Shown: positions 47,047 to 57,606 of the stretch, one piece after another | Position numbering within the stretch: the stretch's first letter is position 1 | How the letters are laid out: each line of letters begins with the position of its first letter | DNA from: Isoetes taiwanensis | Lineage: Eukaryota; Streptophyta; Lycopodiopsida; Isoetales; Isoetaceae | Direction: 5' to 3' | Length of the DNA stretch: 64,000 nt | NCBI GenBank assembly: GCA_021234155.1 | Contig: JAJEKV010000036.1 | Coordinates: forward strand, 9,623,426 to 9,687,425 | The notes under the pieces: model-generated | The model's database searches: none | Told to the model about the DNA's origin: nothing | Seen by the model: the letters and a program-made list of their open reading frames with translations, nothing else | Position numbers and translations under genes: made by a program

Positions 47047-47530
47047 ATAAAGAAGGCAAAATAGTAACCATTTAGCTTTTAGACACGAAAGCGCTGCAGA
47101 AAGCGCTGCAAAAACCACCCACACTTACAAATCCTCTCCTCCACAACCATGCCAAATGAGGGGCTTCGCAAGGCCCACAAGCCATGCCAAACCACATTAC
47201 AAAAAACAAACCCTATCTTTCCAATGCAACATCCCTCCAACCTCAACATGCATCCCACTGAAGCTTAGAAGCTCATGGTTTTTGCCCACAACATGACATG
47301 ACAATACAGTCCTGCCTACTCCTAAAGCAAAGAAGATGTGCCAACTATCTTATTAAACTAAGTCTCCAATCCCTTTCCAACAACAAGAACATTCAAAAAA
47401 AGACTCAACTAATTGTACCTCTTCTCAATCACGAACATCCCCCAACAGAGCACGCAACTACAACTCAAATACAGATTCCAAATACCTAGCACTATATAAA
47501 CTAGCAAGCACAACACAATGCACTAACATT

Positions 47531-47760
47531 ACGTCAAGGTAAGTGGGTCTGCCTTCCGTCAGTTTCTTGATTCATTCTTCTCAAGAATGGCAAATGGGTT
47601 CAGCAAACCTGTAGAATCCGGTTAGAAGCTTACCTTGACATCGTAGAACGGAATGGGGTCAGCCATTCTTGCTTCCCCCGGCCGCGCTTATCGGTCGGCG
47701 CCCCCGGATTCTCCGGTTCTCGCAGGAAGCAAGAATGGCTTCCCCCATTCCGTTCTACAT
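47531..47760. repeat. Double hairpin, MITE- or miRNA-precursor-like
   Basis: The second hairpin has 36-bp arms (47641-47676 and 47725-47760; 'GTAGAACGGAATGGGG' pairs with 'CCCATTCCGTTCTAC') with about four mismatches and a 48-bp GC-rich loop. Directly before it, 'CGTCAAGGTAAG' (from 47532) pairs with 'CTTACCTTGAC' (from 47629). No coding content. Confidence 0.8.
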
Positions 47761-47765
47761 CATGT

Positions 47766-47880
47766 AATACAACATAACGCACCAACCTAACCACTACACA
47801 AAATCATTAGGCCTTAAACCCAACCCTACAACATAATGCACCAACCTGACCACTACACAAAATCATTACACCCAACCCTC
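47766..47880. repeat. Two-copy tandem repeat of about 60 bp
   Basis: 'CACTACACAAAATCATTA' with flanking 'GCACCAACCT' occurs twice in a row. Confidence 0.85.
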
Positions 47881-48660
47881 TGCTATGCATATCCACGCTC
47901 CAACGTATGATTTCAGCAACAACAAATAAATTTAACCTAAGTCTTGTTGCTTCAGCTTATCATGACATGCCTACTTTACCTATTGCAATACACAAACATA
48001 TCCCACCAACCTAGTCACACAAATGCCACTATCCACAGAAACAATATATGTAATCTGGCCTTCAACTTAACAGAATGCAAACTGGCCAGAAGCTTGATTA
48101 TCATTTTATATATTCTTTTATGATGTACATGCAACACTTCTATAATATCTGATTCTTTTCCTTTCATGCAGGAGGCAACCATTATTGGGGGGTTAGTGTC
48201 ATTATATTCTTTTATAACTGTTGATGAGTCATAAAACATCTCATATTCTCATACAAAGAGTGAGAACTCTACCAATGCTAAAAACACATTGCAAATCCTG
48301 TTCTAAGGCACATTAGCAAATGAAACAAAATCACAAACATGACCATCATGATTTTCTTCATAGTTACATTACGCAACAACGACATAAAATTCCTGGGTAT
48401 AAATATATCTGCACTTGAGTGCAGGAGGCATTCATTTGCAATGTCTAGGAGTTCAAGATCTGCTATCAATAGAGCACTGTTGCCTGCTCGAGCTGAAAAT
48501 ATCGACTTCATCACTTGTTCCATGACTTACAATGATCTGAATAAATGCATAATAAGAGGTATCCAGCTCGATGCCTACTTGCAATCCATAGCTATGGGTC
48601 ACGAGATGGATTCCCGCGGTTACCACCATGTTGTTATCTATCTCGTATGAGATTAACTCG
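47881..48660. other. No gene seen
   Basis: AT-rich sequence between the tandem repeat and the proposed left end of the two-gene element. Confidence 0.45.
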
Positions 48661-48852
48661 ATCACCTTGCGTCGTCACGATGAGTGACTGCTGTAATATT
48701 TGTGCACTTTAGGTGTATCCACCACCTATTCAGCAACATATTATATAGTAATGTTCTGCCATATAAGATATAGTAATGTATAAGAACTCTTGCATTAATT
48801 TGAAAAATGAAGAGCCTAATGAATAGCAACTACGTTATTGTACCTTGAAGAC

Positions 48853-51800
48853 TCAAGTTTCTTCTCCGTCCTCTGTGGCCTCTTTGGCCAGTAATCCCTG
48901 TAGCTGAGCCGCTACACTTGCAGGTATCACAACCATCTGCGGCTTGTCCTTGATGGACCAACCATAATCTATGGTTTTGAGATGCTGGTAACGAGGTCCG
49001 GACTTGGCCTCCACCTTTTACGCTAGCAGTCCCTATACTGTTGTGCATAAGTGGTACCTTTTCTTGCTATCGGCTCCCACCAAGACACAAACACCTCTTC
49101 GTAATGGGGAAGAGTAGGGTCTTGTACAGGGTCCTCTTCAGCCATCTATGCAGGAGATGAGTCTCATGGTCTACTGAGCAAGAGAATACCTTTCTTAACA
49201 TCCTGGTATAGGTCGAATATTTCAACTGGGTTCTGTGGTTTATCGTTTGCAGAGCCCACATAGTGAGGACATGTCGTGTACTCGTCGAGCATTACTGACT
49301 CAGGCTCCATTAACACGGACTGTCTAGTGAGAGGCCAGAAGTCTCTAATTTCCTCGTGGCCGGAGCGAACCTATCCAAGTGCATACATCAGATTCGACCA
49401 GTAGTCAGTAATCTCATTCATGTAGGCATCAGACCATTTCACACTACCATGAGATATATTTGCCCAATGCATCATGTACTTCGCAATGGACGATCATAAG
49501 GCACCTATATCCCTGAGGCTTTCGTATGGCTTCATAGCCTTAGGTGCTCCAGTAGGTATTATTGGCATACCATCAGCACCTGCCTTCCACATTCTTATTC
49601 CATTGTCAGGAAGCCATTCTCGATGCCCTGGCCTCATTTTGTAATACATGAGTGGCCAACCATCTTTCATGCAAAATTTGTATATTAAGGGCTCCAAGTG
49701 CCCAACCAAGCGATCCTTCTTGTTTAGAATGTATCCTTTCACAAATGACTTCCAATCAGGAACCTCAGTGACTAGGTACGGCGCCGGTGCTTTGGTACTA
49801 CATTCTCGAAATAGCTGCATCAGTTTAGGAATGATGAGTGCATCCAACCTATGCAATAATGTTGAGTAATTTCCGAACAATGCGTCAATGTTATCATGGG
49901 TGTGACTGACCATCACGAATCCAAGTTGTATCTGATCAAAAACACCTAGCCGAACAAGATAAGAAAGGTAGGAGAAGAGATACATATTCTTGTTCTGGCC
50001 AGAGCAATTGTCTAGTTGTAAATATAGCCTTCTAGGTAGCTGTTTGAGGTGAACCGGAGCACTAGATGGGGCCATGAATTCTTGTCCAGTGCTATCGACC
50101 TTCTTAATCCTCAATGCATCGGTGTTGAGGACTGCTGCTCCCCATGCACAGTCAGGGCATTCAGCCTCTCTTAAATGGCCCCAGTTGTCTCTCGAAGCAT
50201 CCTCCATGGTTTTCAGTGTGTGGTTCAAGGAACCAATATGGAAATTAGAACCATCCTTCCATAAATCAAGTGAAAAATAGCCCAGAGTGCCAATACCGTG
50301 GCCATGCATCAGTGCACCAGTCACACTTACTTTCAAATGTTCTCCCCTCCACCCTGAGTTGGCTAACTTCTCCAATCTAGGTACCATGATTTTGTTCTGA
50401 TCCATCTTATCATGAATGATCGTCAGGGCATGCTCGGAAGCACGATGCAATAAAGCTCTCTGTCATGTGTGCCTTCCTTTCGATCTGCAATTCTCTTCTC
50501 TCCATTGGATCTATTGTTTAGCCATTTTTTCTTTTATTACAATACATCTATTGCACTTGGAGAAAGCTATTCTCTTCGAGATTGCAACCTCTAGGTGGTG
50601 TAACTTCCACCTGCCTAGGAATGAAGATGGGGAGATGTGCTTGCCTGTCATCTCGATGACACTAGCATCCACCTCATGGAGAATGTCTTTCTTTGTTAGA
50701 ATAGAAGGGAGCCTCTTCACATTCTCTCTCACGCCTGCACTAGTGATTTTCAACTTGTGGGGCATTGTCTCTGCATTCTCGTCTATGTACATAGATAGCA
50801 GGGCATTTTCTGCTAGAGTGTGCGACCTTGGTTTCTTTGAGCCCGTGATACCATGTTCAGCAACTCTGTGACCAACAAGGAAAAGTTTACACCACTTATA
50901 GAAAGTTGATATTGGAATACCGTAGGCTTTGTGCCATGCTTTCAAGCATACTTGCTTGTTATTTGGCATCACCTTCTGGACTTGCCCATTTTCTGAGCAA
51001 AGATCAAGCATGTTGTAAGCAAATGGTCCTGTCCGCAGCACTCATGTTCCAAAAGAAACTTCACATGCACCTGATCTCGTAGGTGAAGCTGGCACAACAT
51101 CTTCGAATGCAACAAATCAAGGATTTGAAGTCTAGAATAGAAGCCACAATGATCTTCCTATCAGCCTTACCTGGCGTAGACGGTGTTCGTGGTGTTCGAT
51201 TCACCATTTTATAAGACCTCTTTCGAGTCTTAGCAACTTCCACTTGCATGGCATAGGGTTCTGCCTCGATGTTCTGTTCTTCCACAACCTTTATGAGTGT
51301 CGATATTGTAACATTGTCCACTAACACCAAGGCATTGGACCATCTGATCACGTTGTGTAGTTGTGGCATTTCAGCACAAGCTTGGCATCTGGCATCTCAT
51401 AGACGGCTTCTCTGGCATAGGACATATCTTCATTATGGTGGCATCCAAGAAGTCTTCCCCTAACCTCATGTCACCAACTACCCAGTTAGGATCAGTGAAG
51501 ATGATCACCCCGTGTCCATAAGGCATGTCGCAGCAGTTGCATAAGCATGCAGTTCCTCTCCACTAGCTCATCTCTTGAAATGCCTTTATCACGACAGTTT
51601 TGCTTGAACGGGCTTTCCTGATCTTCCACTACCTGCCGGTTAATTTTTTTTAACTGTGCTGGCGGAGTGGATATGTCAACTTCGGGCACAAGGGACGCTA
51701 TACAACGTGCAGGCCACAAATTGAAACTCCAAGAGTTGAAATCTCGGCTTCCGGATATGGCAAAAGTATGCTTCCATCCACAATAACCTTCATAGATACT

Positions 51801-52055
51801 ACCACGCTACCCTCCGCCAAGGGCAAGTTACGGTGTTTGGTGAAGCTATATACTTTACCCTCGCAGACTTTGACATCATTGAATAGTATGGACCTTAAGT
51901 CAGTCATCCTAGAACTAGAAAGGAAAATCGTCGTCGCGATGTTACCAAGCACTGAGGGCTCGTTTAAATATACAATTGAGCAGTAGAGAAGACGTGAGTG
52001 CTACTCAGAATCACTGCCGGATCTAGATGAGGACTCACGGTTTTGTTCAAGAAAC
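48853..52055 (-). pseudogene. DUF7869-type putative transposase, decayed
   Basis: On the minus strand, ordered segments run from about 52055 (acceptor 'tcttcag') to a TGA at 48853. In order they are 'RSILFNDVKVCEGKVYSF', then 'EVDISTPPAQLKK', then a basic 'KTRKRSYKMVNRTPRTPSTP'. Next is the HTH-like 'NNKQVCLKAWHKAYGIPIST', a Cys pair 'SKCNRC', and the core 'YLQLDNCSGQNKN', 'LVRLGVFDQIQLGFVMVSHT' and 'HDNIDALFG'. The core matches DUF7869, a domain of eukaryotic transposon-like proteins thought to have an RNase H-type fold. The largest clean stretch (50450-49494) is 318 residues. The same frame continues past its stop ('KYMMHWANISHGSVKWSDAY') and the C-terminal end reads 'IPASVAAQLQGLLAKEATED'. 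At least four frameshifts or stops kill it. A short upstream exon (about 52174-52130) is possible. Confidence 0.75.
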
Positions 52056-53124
52056 CTGAAGACAGTAGATGATAAATTAGTATACATTCTTACTGCGATC
52101 AGTTAGCTTCGATGGTAACCACCACATACCTCTTGAATACTGATGAAGATTGCCGTCACGATCCGGATGCGGACCTACACAGTGATTTGATTCTGACAAG
52201 CACCGCATATGTCATAAATTACTTGCTGCAACTGAAGGGTCATTCCTATTTTATAAAGCTATTTTCAGCCAAAAAACTACTTTAAAGAGAATAGAAGATG
52301 TGAATTACTTCCTGCGACTAGTTTGTCAGGGTCATTCCTATTTCCTAAAATTGTTTTCAGCCAAACAACTACTTTAAAGAGAATAAAAGATGCAAATGTG
52401 GGCCTTTGGTACTCTTTAAATCATGCATTCAGGCTTTAAATTGGAATAGATTTGCTAGAATTTAATAAAAAAAACATTTTAATAGAATATCTTGCCTGCT
52501 TTTATCCTTCAATGCATTCAACAGTCTAAACCTCAGGAAAATGCTTTCAAATTTAGACGATCGCCTTCCATTCCCTAATCAGCGCCTCAAATGTTTCAAA
52601 TCTAGACGATCGCCTTCGATTGCATATTCAGCGCCTCAGAAGCCTCCTTCCTGAATTTTATTAGAATGAAATGGTTGGTGAGGCCATTCAGGTGGGTGAA
52701 TTGAGTTTGAATTTCAAATTGTGGTCCTTTTGGCAGGGCATTATTGTGCCATATTATTACTGCCACTGTCTCATTTAAACTCACGTATCGTGGGTCTTAT
52801 ATTGTCCTTTCCCGCGGCTCATGAATAGCGATAAGTTACCCCCATAGTATAGAATTTTGAACTTTATGGAGGCATCTGTATGGAGAGTACGCGCCGCCAG
52901 AATTTATTGCGCAGGGGGAATTTATTGCGCCCGCTGAAATTTAATTTATCGGCCATCATTGTGAGGGCCATTAATGATCGCCATTATGACGGGTAATAAG
53001 TGCTCGTCATTATGACAGCCCTTCTATAAATTAACAGGCAATCCAAATTTCAGATCCTTTGCGATCCAAATTACCAGCGCTTAGAAAAAAATTTGAGCGC
53101 CTTCAGCAAAAACCGACCGCCATC
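52056..53124. promoter_or_regulatory. Divergent spacer with direct repeats
   Basis: Between the two genes lie two copies of a roughly 88-bp unit (about 52217-52395; shared 'AGGGTCATTCCTATTT' and 'CAACTACTTTAAAGAGAAT'). A 42-bp unit also occurs twice (52549 and 52597; shared 'TAGACGATCGCCTTC' and 'TCAGCGCCTCA'), and 'CATTATGAC' is repeated near 53000. TATAAA at 53025-53030 lies 100 bp before the plus-strand ATG. Such repeats between divergent transposon genes often bind a regulator or the transposase; here that is inference. Confidence 0.55.
53025..53030 (+). promoter_or_regulatory. TATA box of the ParB/methyltransferase gene
   Basis: TATAAA set in 'CTTCTATAAATTAAC', 100 bp upstream of ATG 53125. 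Confidence 0.45.
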
Positions 53125-53229
53125 ATGTCTCGCGCCCCACCTTCAAAGAAGGTAATTTCCGTGCTTTTTATGATCAATGTTGTCGTTCTAATATTAGGTG
53201 TATCTTTTTAAACAGTATGTGAGGTCGAG

Positions 53230-53465
53230 AGGATCGCGACCGCGATGTTCACGATCAATGTTTGTTTATTTTTAGTATCTATGATGCTTATCGGAATCGT
53301 GGTCGTGATTCTTGTGACTACTACATACAAAATATTTCATACGTATTGCTCACAAGGATTGCGGGCGCGATCCTGGCGAGAACATTCTCCTAAAACCGAA
53401 ATAATGTCGGGTTAATAGTGTCTTTTACCTGTATACTTCTTTCAAAGATCGTGGCCACGTTCCTT
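53230..53465. repeat. Four palindromic 20-mers in intron 1
   Basis: Imperfect palindromes at 53230-53249 ('AGGATCGCGACCGCGATGTT'), 53293-53312 ('GGAATCGTGGTCGTGATTCT'), 53356-53375 ('GGATTGCGGGCGCGATCCTG') and about 53446-53465 ('AGATCGTGGCCACGTTCC'). Spacing is about 63, 63 and 90 bp. Related copies lie at 48664, 51921, 52148, 59218 and 59326. Confidence 0.75.
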
Positions 53466-54689
53466 GTCTGCACTTTGCCACGACATTAACTTGTGAGTTA
53501 CTTACCAGTTTCATATTCTTCTTGCAGCACTGGATCTTTTTTATGCCCCCCAACGTGGAATCCATGCGGATCATAACTCCTGATAGAAGTCGAAAGTGGT
53601 GCATGGAAATAGCCCAGGCCAAACCACATATGGCAGGAGACCGCCGCAAAGACCTGTGTCTCTTTTTGAGGAACGGAAAGGGGCCAGAAGATTTCGAACA
53701 ACTGGGCATAATAGGTACTATGTGGGAAGGCACGAAGAATAATGTCTAGGATGCAATTATATGCAGCGCGGAGGATATGCAGCAACTTCAATTTGTCGAG
53801 TATGTGTTGCGGTGGCAAAACTATAATCCTTCCATCATGACTGCACGCAAGGTAAACAAACTGGCAAGTGCCAAGGGGGTACCTACTAGTGCAAAGGGGT
53901 ATGGTTGGAACCTGCCATCTTATGATTCGTTGAGCTTGTCTGGGATAAAGTGCAACAGAGATATACTTGTTAGATTCAGCATGTGTAGAAATGGCCTTTC
54001 GGCTAATAAGAAACCTCCTTCTATTGCATTGAAGGCTATAAAAGATAAGAAATTGTCTTCTAGGATGGACACTAACTGGTTGCAGGCAGTGGCCAAGAAA
54101 AAAGCTGTGGTTCCATTGGCTGTTGCAGGTGAACCATCGACTCCCGCCCGAAGAACCTTTAGTATTCTCTCAGCCTATACCAAATACGAATCCTGGCGGA
54201 TCTGCCATTGTCGATCGCTCCGGTCAGAATATGCTTATGCCTCCTCCCGTTAAAGATTCGGATGCACAAGAAGCACTCCTGCCAAGAAAGATAAGTACTT
54301 TCAAGATTAAGCTTCGAAATTTAAATACCGAAGAGACAGGGCAGCCTTTTTCTTCGTCTACTCCCACCTCGTCCACCAACCCTACAGCTACGAGTTCTAT
54401 GTTGACATGGCCATCTGCTTCACATATGCCTGATGAGTTGAAGTTGAATCCTGATGAAGAAAAGAAGCTTGTTGAACAGACCGCCTCCAAACTGGAAGAG
54501 TTTAAAATATGGGAGTAAATTGGTTCCAGAAGATCAGCATTTTTTATTGTGAGACAGCTCCCGCAAATCTAACTCATAGAGTTTGGTCAAACGATCATGT
54601 ACAAATGCTAATAAAGAGCTTCAAAAGTGCCCAACGGAGGTTCTCACACCTGCCGATGTCGTGCCATTTGACCCAATCACAAGTTACAA

Positions 54690-54817
54690 GGGTATTTTCG
54701 CAAATACCCTTATAGTTTGGGGTATTTGCAAAAATGCCCCACTGTTTTCAAAAATTGCAATTTTGCCCCTAATTTTTGCCGTAAAATACAAGAAAAATGA
54801 GAACGGCTAATTTTGTT
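54690..54817 (+). repeat. MULE left terminal inverted repeat
   Basis: It pairs base for base with 57481-57606 apart from scattered mismatches, mainly in the outer 20 bp and near 54745. Confidence 0.93.
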
Positions 54818-55090
54818 CACGAGTAAGTGCTTTTCGGCAAAGAAAAACCTGAATTCGACATAGCTCTCCTAATTTCGGCATCAAATATGACCTTATTTCG
54901 GCATCAATCTTTCAGTCATATCTTCAATAGTTTTGTCCACGTTTTTAGTAATTCCGTCCAAGTCTTCAACAGTTTTTGCAGTTTTGTCCAGCATTAGCAT
55001 TAAATACCAGGATCTGTTTTGCATTGAATAGGTATGTATGCATGTGATTTCTTTTTCTTTCATCCTTTTCTTGCTTCTAGAAAAGATCAG

Positions 55091-56820
55091 AATGCCTTCA
55101 ATGTTGCATGAATTGTCTTTGTACAGCATGGAATTGATTAAAGAAAAACAGTTTGATTCAATGGCAGATGTAAAAAATGCAGTTCGGGCAGAAGCTATTG
55201 CATCTTTCACTGAAATCAAAGTCATTAAGTCTGATAAATCAAGATACAGAGTGAAATGCACACAAGAAGATTGTGCGTGGCATTTATATTCTTCTTTAAT
55301 TGGTTATGGACCGAGATGTGAGATTCGAGATGTAGGAGAACATACTTGTGGTGGTGTCCAGCAATTGGGAGCTTCTGCAAACTGGTTGGCGAGGAAATAT
55401 CATGAGAAGTTGAGGGAGCATCCGCATTATAAACCAGCAGAGCTAATAGATGATTTTTGAAGAGAAGCTGGTGTAACTATTACATACAATGTGGCTTACA
55501 GGGCAAAAGAGATAGCAATGAATGCAATTATTGGAGATCACAAAAGAGCATATAGAAAGCTTCATGTGTTTTATCAGAAATTATTAGAAACTAATCCAGG
55601 AAGTAAAACAGTACTTGAAGAGATTGATGGAGGTTTCTATAGAGTGTTTGTTGCTTATGGTGCATGTCTAACTGGGTTTTCGAGTTGCAGACCGCTTTTG
55701 GGATTGGATGCCACTTTTTTGACAGGTAAATACCTTGGTCACTTAGTTTGTGCTACAGGAATTGATGCTAGAAGAGGTCTTTATCTTGTTGCATTTGGAG
55801 TTATTGACAATGAGAATACAGAGAACTGGACTTGGTTTTTGATGCAATGACGAGACTGCCTAGAAGTACATCCTAATCTTACATTTGTGTCAGATAGAGA
55901 TAAGGATTGCAGGAGGCACTATTTGCTATTTTTTCCTAACAATGAAAATGCTTATTGCATGAGGCATCTTGAAGCAAACTTGAAAAAGAAATGCAACAAT
56001 ACAGAGTTCCTACACCTTTTCTGGGAGACAGCTAGAGCCAACACTGTTACAGAATGAGCAGGTTTGTAATATGAGAAGAGTTAATAATGATGCAATAGAT
56101 TGGTTAATGCAAGCTGCTCTACCTAGTACATATGCTTCCACATACTTTCCTGGTCAATATTTTGGCCATCTCACATCAAGCATAGCAGAATCACTGAATT
56201 CGCTTCTACTTGATGCAAGAAAAAAACCCATCATTGCAATGCTTATAAATGTTAGGCATGCATTGATGGACTGGTTTCACAGAAGGGGGAATGAAGCTAG
56301 ACGAGAATGGTATAATGCAGGCCAAAATGATTTTCTGAGATTGGTGCCTGAGGAAGAGAAGCACATAGCTGAAGCAGTGAATCTGCCAAGTAGTATAGAA
56401 TTTTACCATCAAATGGCATTGTATTTGAATTGAACACACTGGAGCATAGATGAGTTGTGGATTTAGAAAACTAGACATGTACTTGTTGTTCTTGGCAGCA
56501 TAGAAGAATTCCTTGTGCTAATGCAATAGGAGCAATTGTATTATGGTTGAAGAGAAAACCACAACAGTTTGCTAACACAGATTATTCTCTAAAATCACGG
56601 TGTGATGCTTATGAGGGTGCCATTTTTCCCTTTAAGATGTGTTAGAGGAGGAGGAAGTGGATATGAAATCTCCGGCAACACTTAAACCACCAGGAAGGCC
56701 AAAAAAGAAGTGGATCCGGACAGAAGATCGTTTCAGAGAATTGCGTCCATTCAGATGCTCACGATGTGGGCAGTATGCATGACATAATCGCAAAAGCTGC
56801 AAGAATTCAATTGTTAAATA
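55091..56820 (+). pseudogene. MULE transposase (MuDR family), decayed
   Basis: Frame pieces follow the normal domain order. The MuDR DNA-binding region has 'QFDSMADVKNAVRAEAIA', 'YRVKCTQEDCAW' and 'VGEHTC'. The DDE core follows: D in 'PLLGLDATFLTGKYLGHL', D in 'LTFVSDRDKDC', then 'NENAYCMRHLEANLKKK', and E in 'SSIAESLNSLLLDARKKPI'. A SWIM-finger remnant is 'RRIPCANAIGAIVLWLKR', and the C-terminal zinc knuckle has 'FRCSRCGQYA' and 'CKNSIVK'. All three catalytic acids are still readable, but stops at about 55458, 55848, 56054, 56431 and 56641 plus frame changes make it inactive. The likely start is ATG 55091, 'MPSMLHELSLYS'. Confidence 0.9.
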
Positions 56821-57480
56821 AGATATGTCCTTGTTTTCCTGTATTTAATTGTTGGCTTCATCTTGCTTGCTGAAAATATGTGGAACATATTGGATGCAGG
56901 AAGGTCTTCCACAAGATGTAAGCAGCTTATTTGTCTTGGAAAATTTGAAAGTCTCATTTTCACATGTTTAAATGTTTGAGACATTTTCAGATTTGTGGAT
57001 TCCATGAAACCAAGTCATGAGCAGACATTCCACTAAATGCCATCCATGCACCTTCTAAACTACCACAACGGCCACAAGCTGCAATTATGATGTTCCAGGA
57101 GAACAGGTTTGGTTGATATATTCTGCTGAAAACAAGACAAGCATCCTCTAAAGAGGCACGCCATACATCTCAACAAGAAAATTTTCCAGATATATAGGCT
57201 AGTTTTCCTAATATTATAACATGTTTATCTTCATAACATTGTATTGTAGAAGCATGTTCTTTCTTTGTAAGCAGGTCAATCTGAATAGCAGGCTTGGGTT
57301 TACATATGGCATGTATATGATTAACATAGTCAATGATATTCTTTGGCATAAGAACGAAGCCAGAAACACTCATAATCATCAAAATGCATACCTTGTTTTT
57401 GTTTGGGCTTTGCAGTATGCGCTAGGTTCAATATTGTGGGATGTGGGTGCCATCGCTGAGCTACAATCTTTACATCGTTG

Positions 57481-57606
57481 AACAAAATTAACTGTTCTCA
57501 CTCTTCTTTTATTTTACGGCAAAAATTAAGGGCAAAATTGCAATTTTTGAAAAATGCGGCATTTTCATAAATACCCCAAACTATAAGGGTATTTTAAAAT
57601 TTGCCC
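57481..57606 (-). repeat. MULE right terminal inverted repeat
   Basis: Inverted copy of 54690-54817. The outermost bases are GGG/CCC on both ends. Confidence 0.93.

Larger units (their letters stand above)
54690..57606 (+). mobile_element. MULE (Mutator-like element) with long terminal inverted repeats
   Basis: Length is 2,917 bp. The left repeat (54690-54817) and right repeat (57481-57606) are inverted copies over 126-128 bp, sharing 'ACCCTTATAGTTTGGGGTAT', 'TTCAAAAATTGCAATTTTGC' and 'TTTTTGCCGTAAAATA'. The flanks 'AAGTTACAA' and 'AAGTTTTAT' are a weak candidate for the 9-bp target duplication of this superfamily. It carries a MuDR-type transposase pseudogene and has inserted into the ParB/methyltransferase gene. 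Confidence 0.92.
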
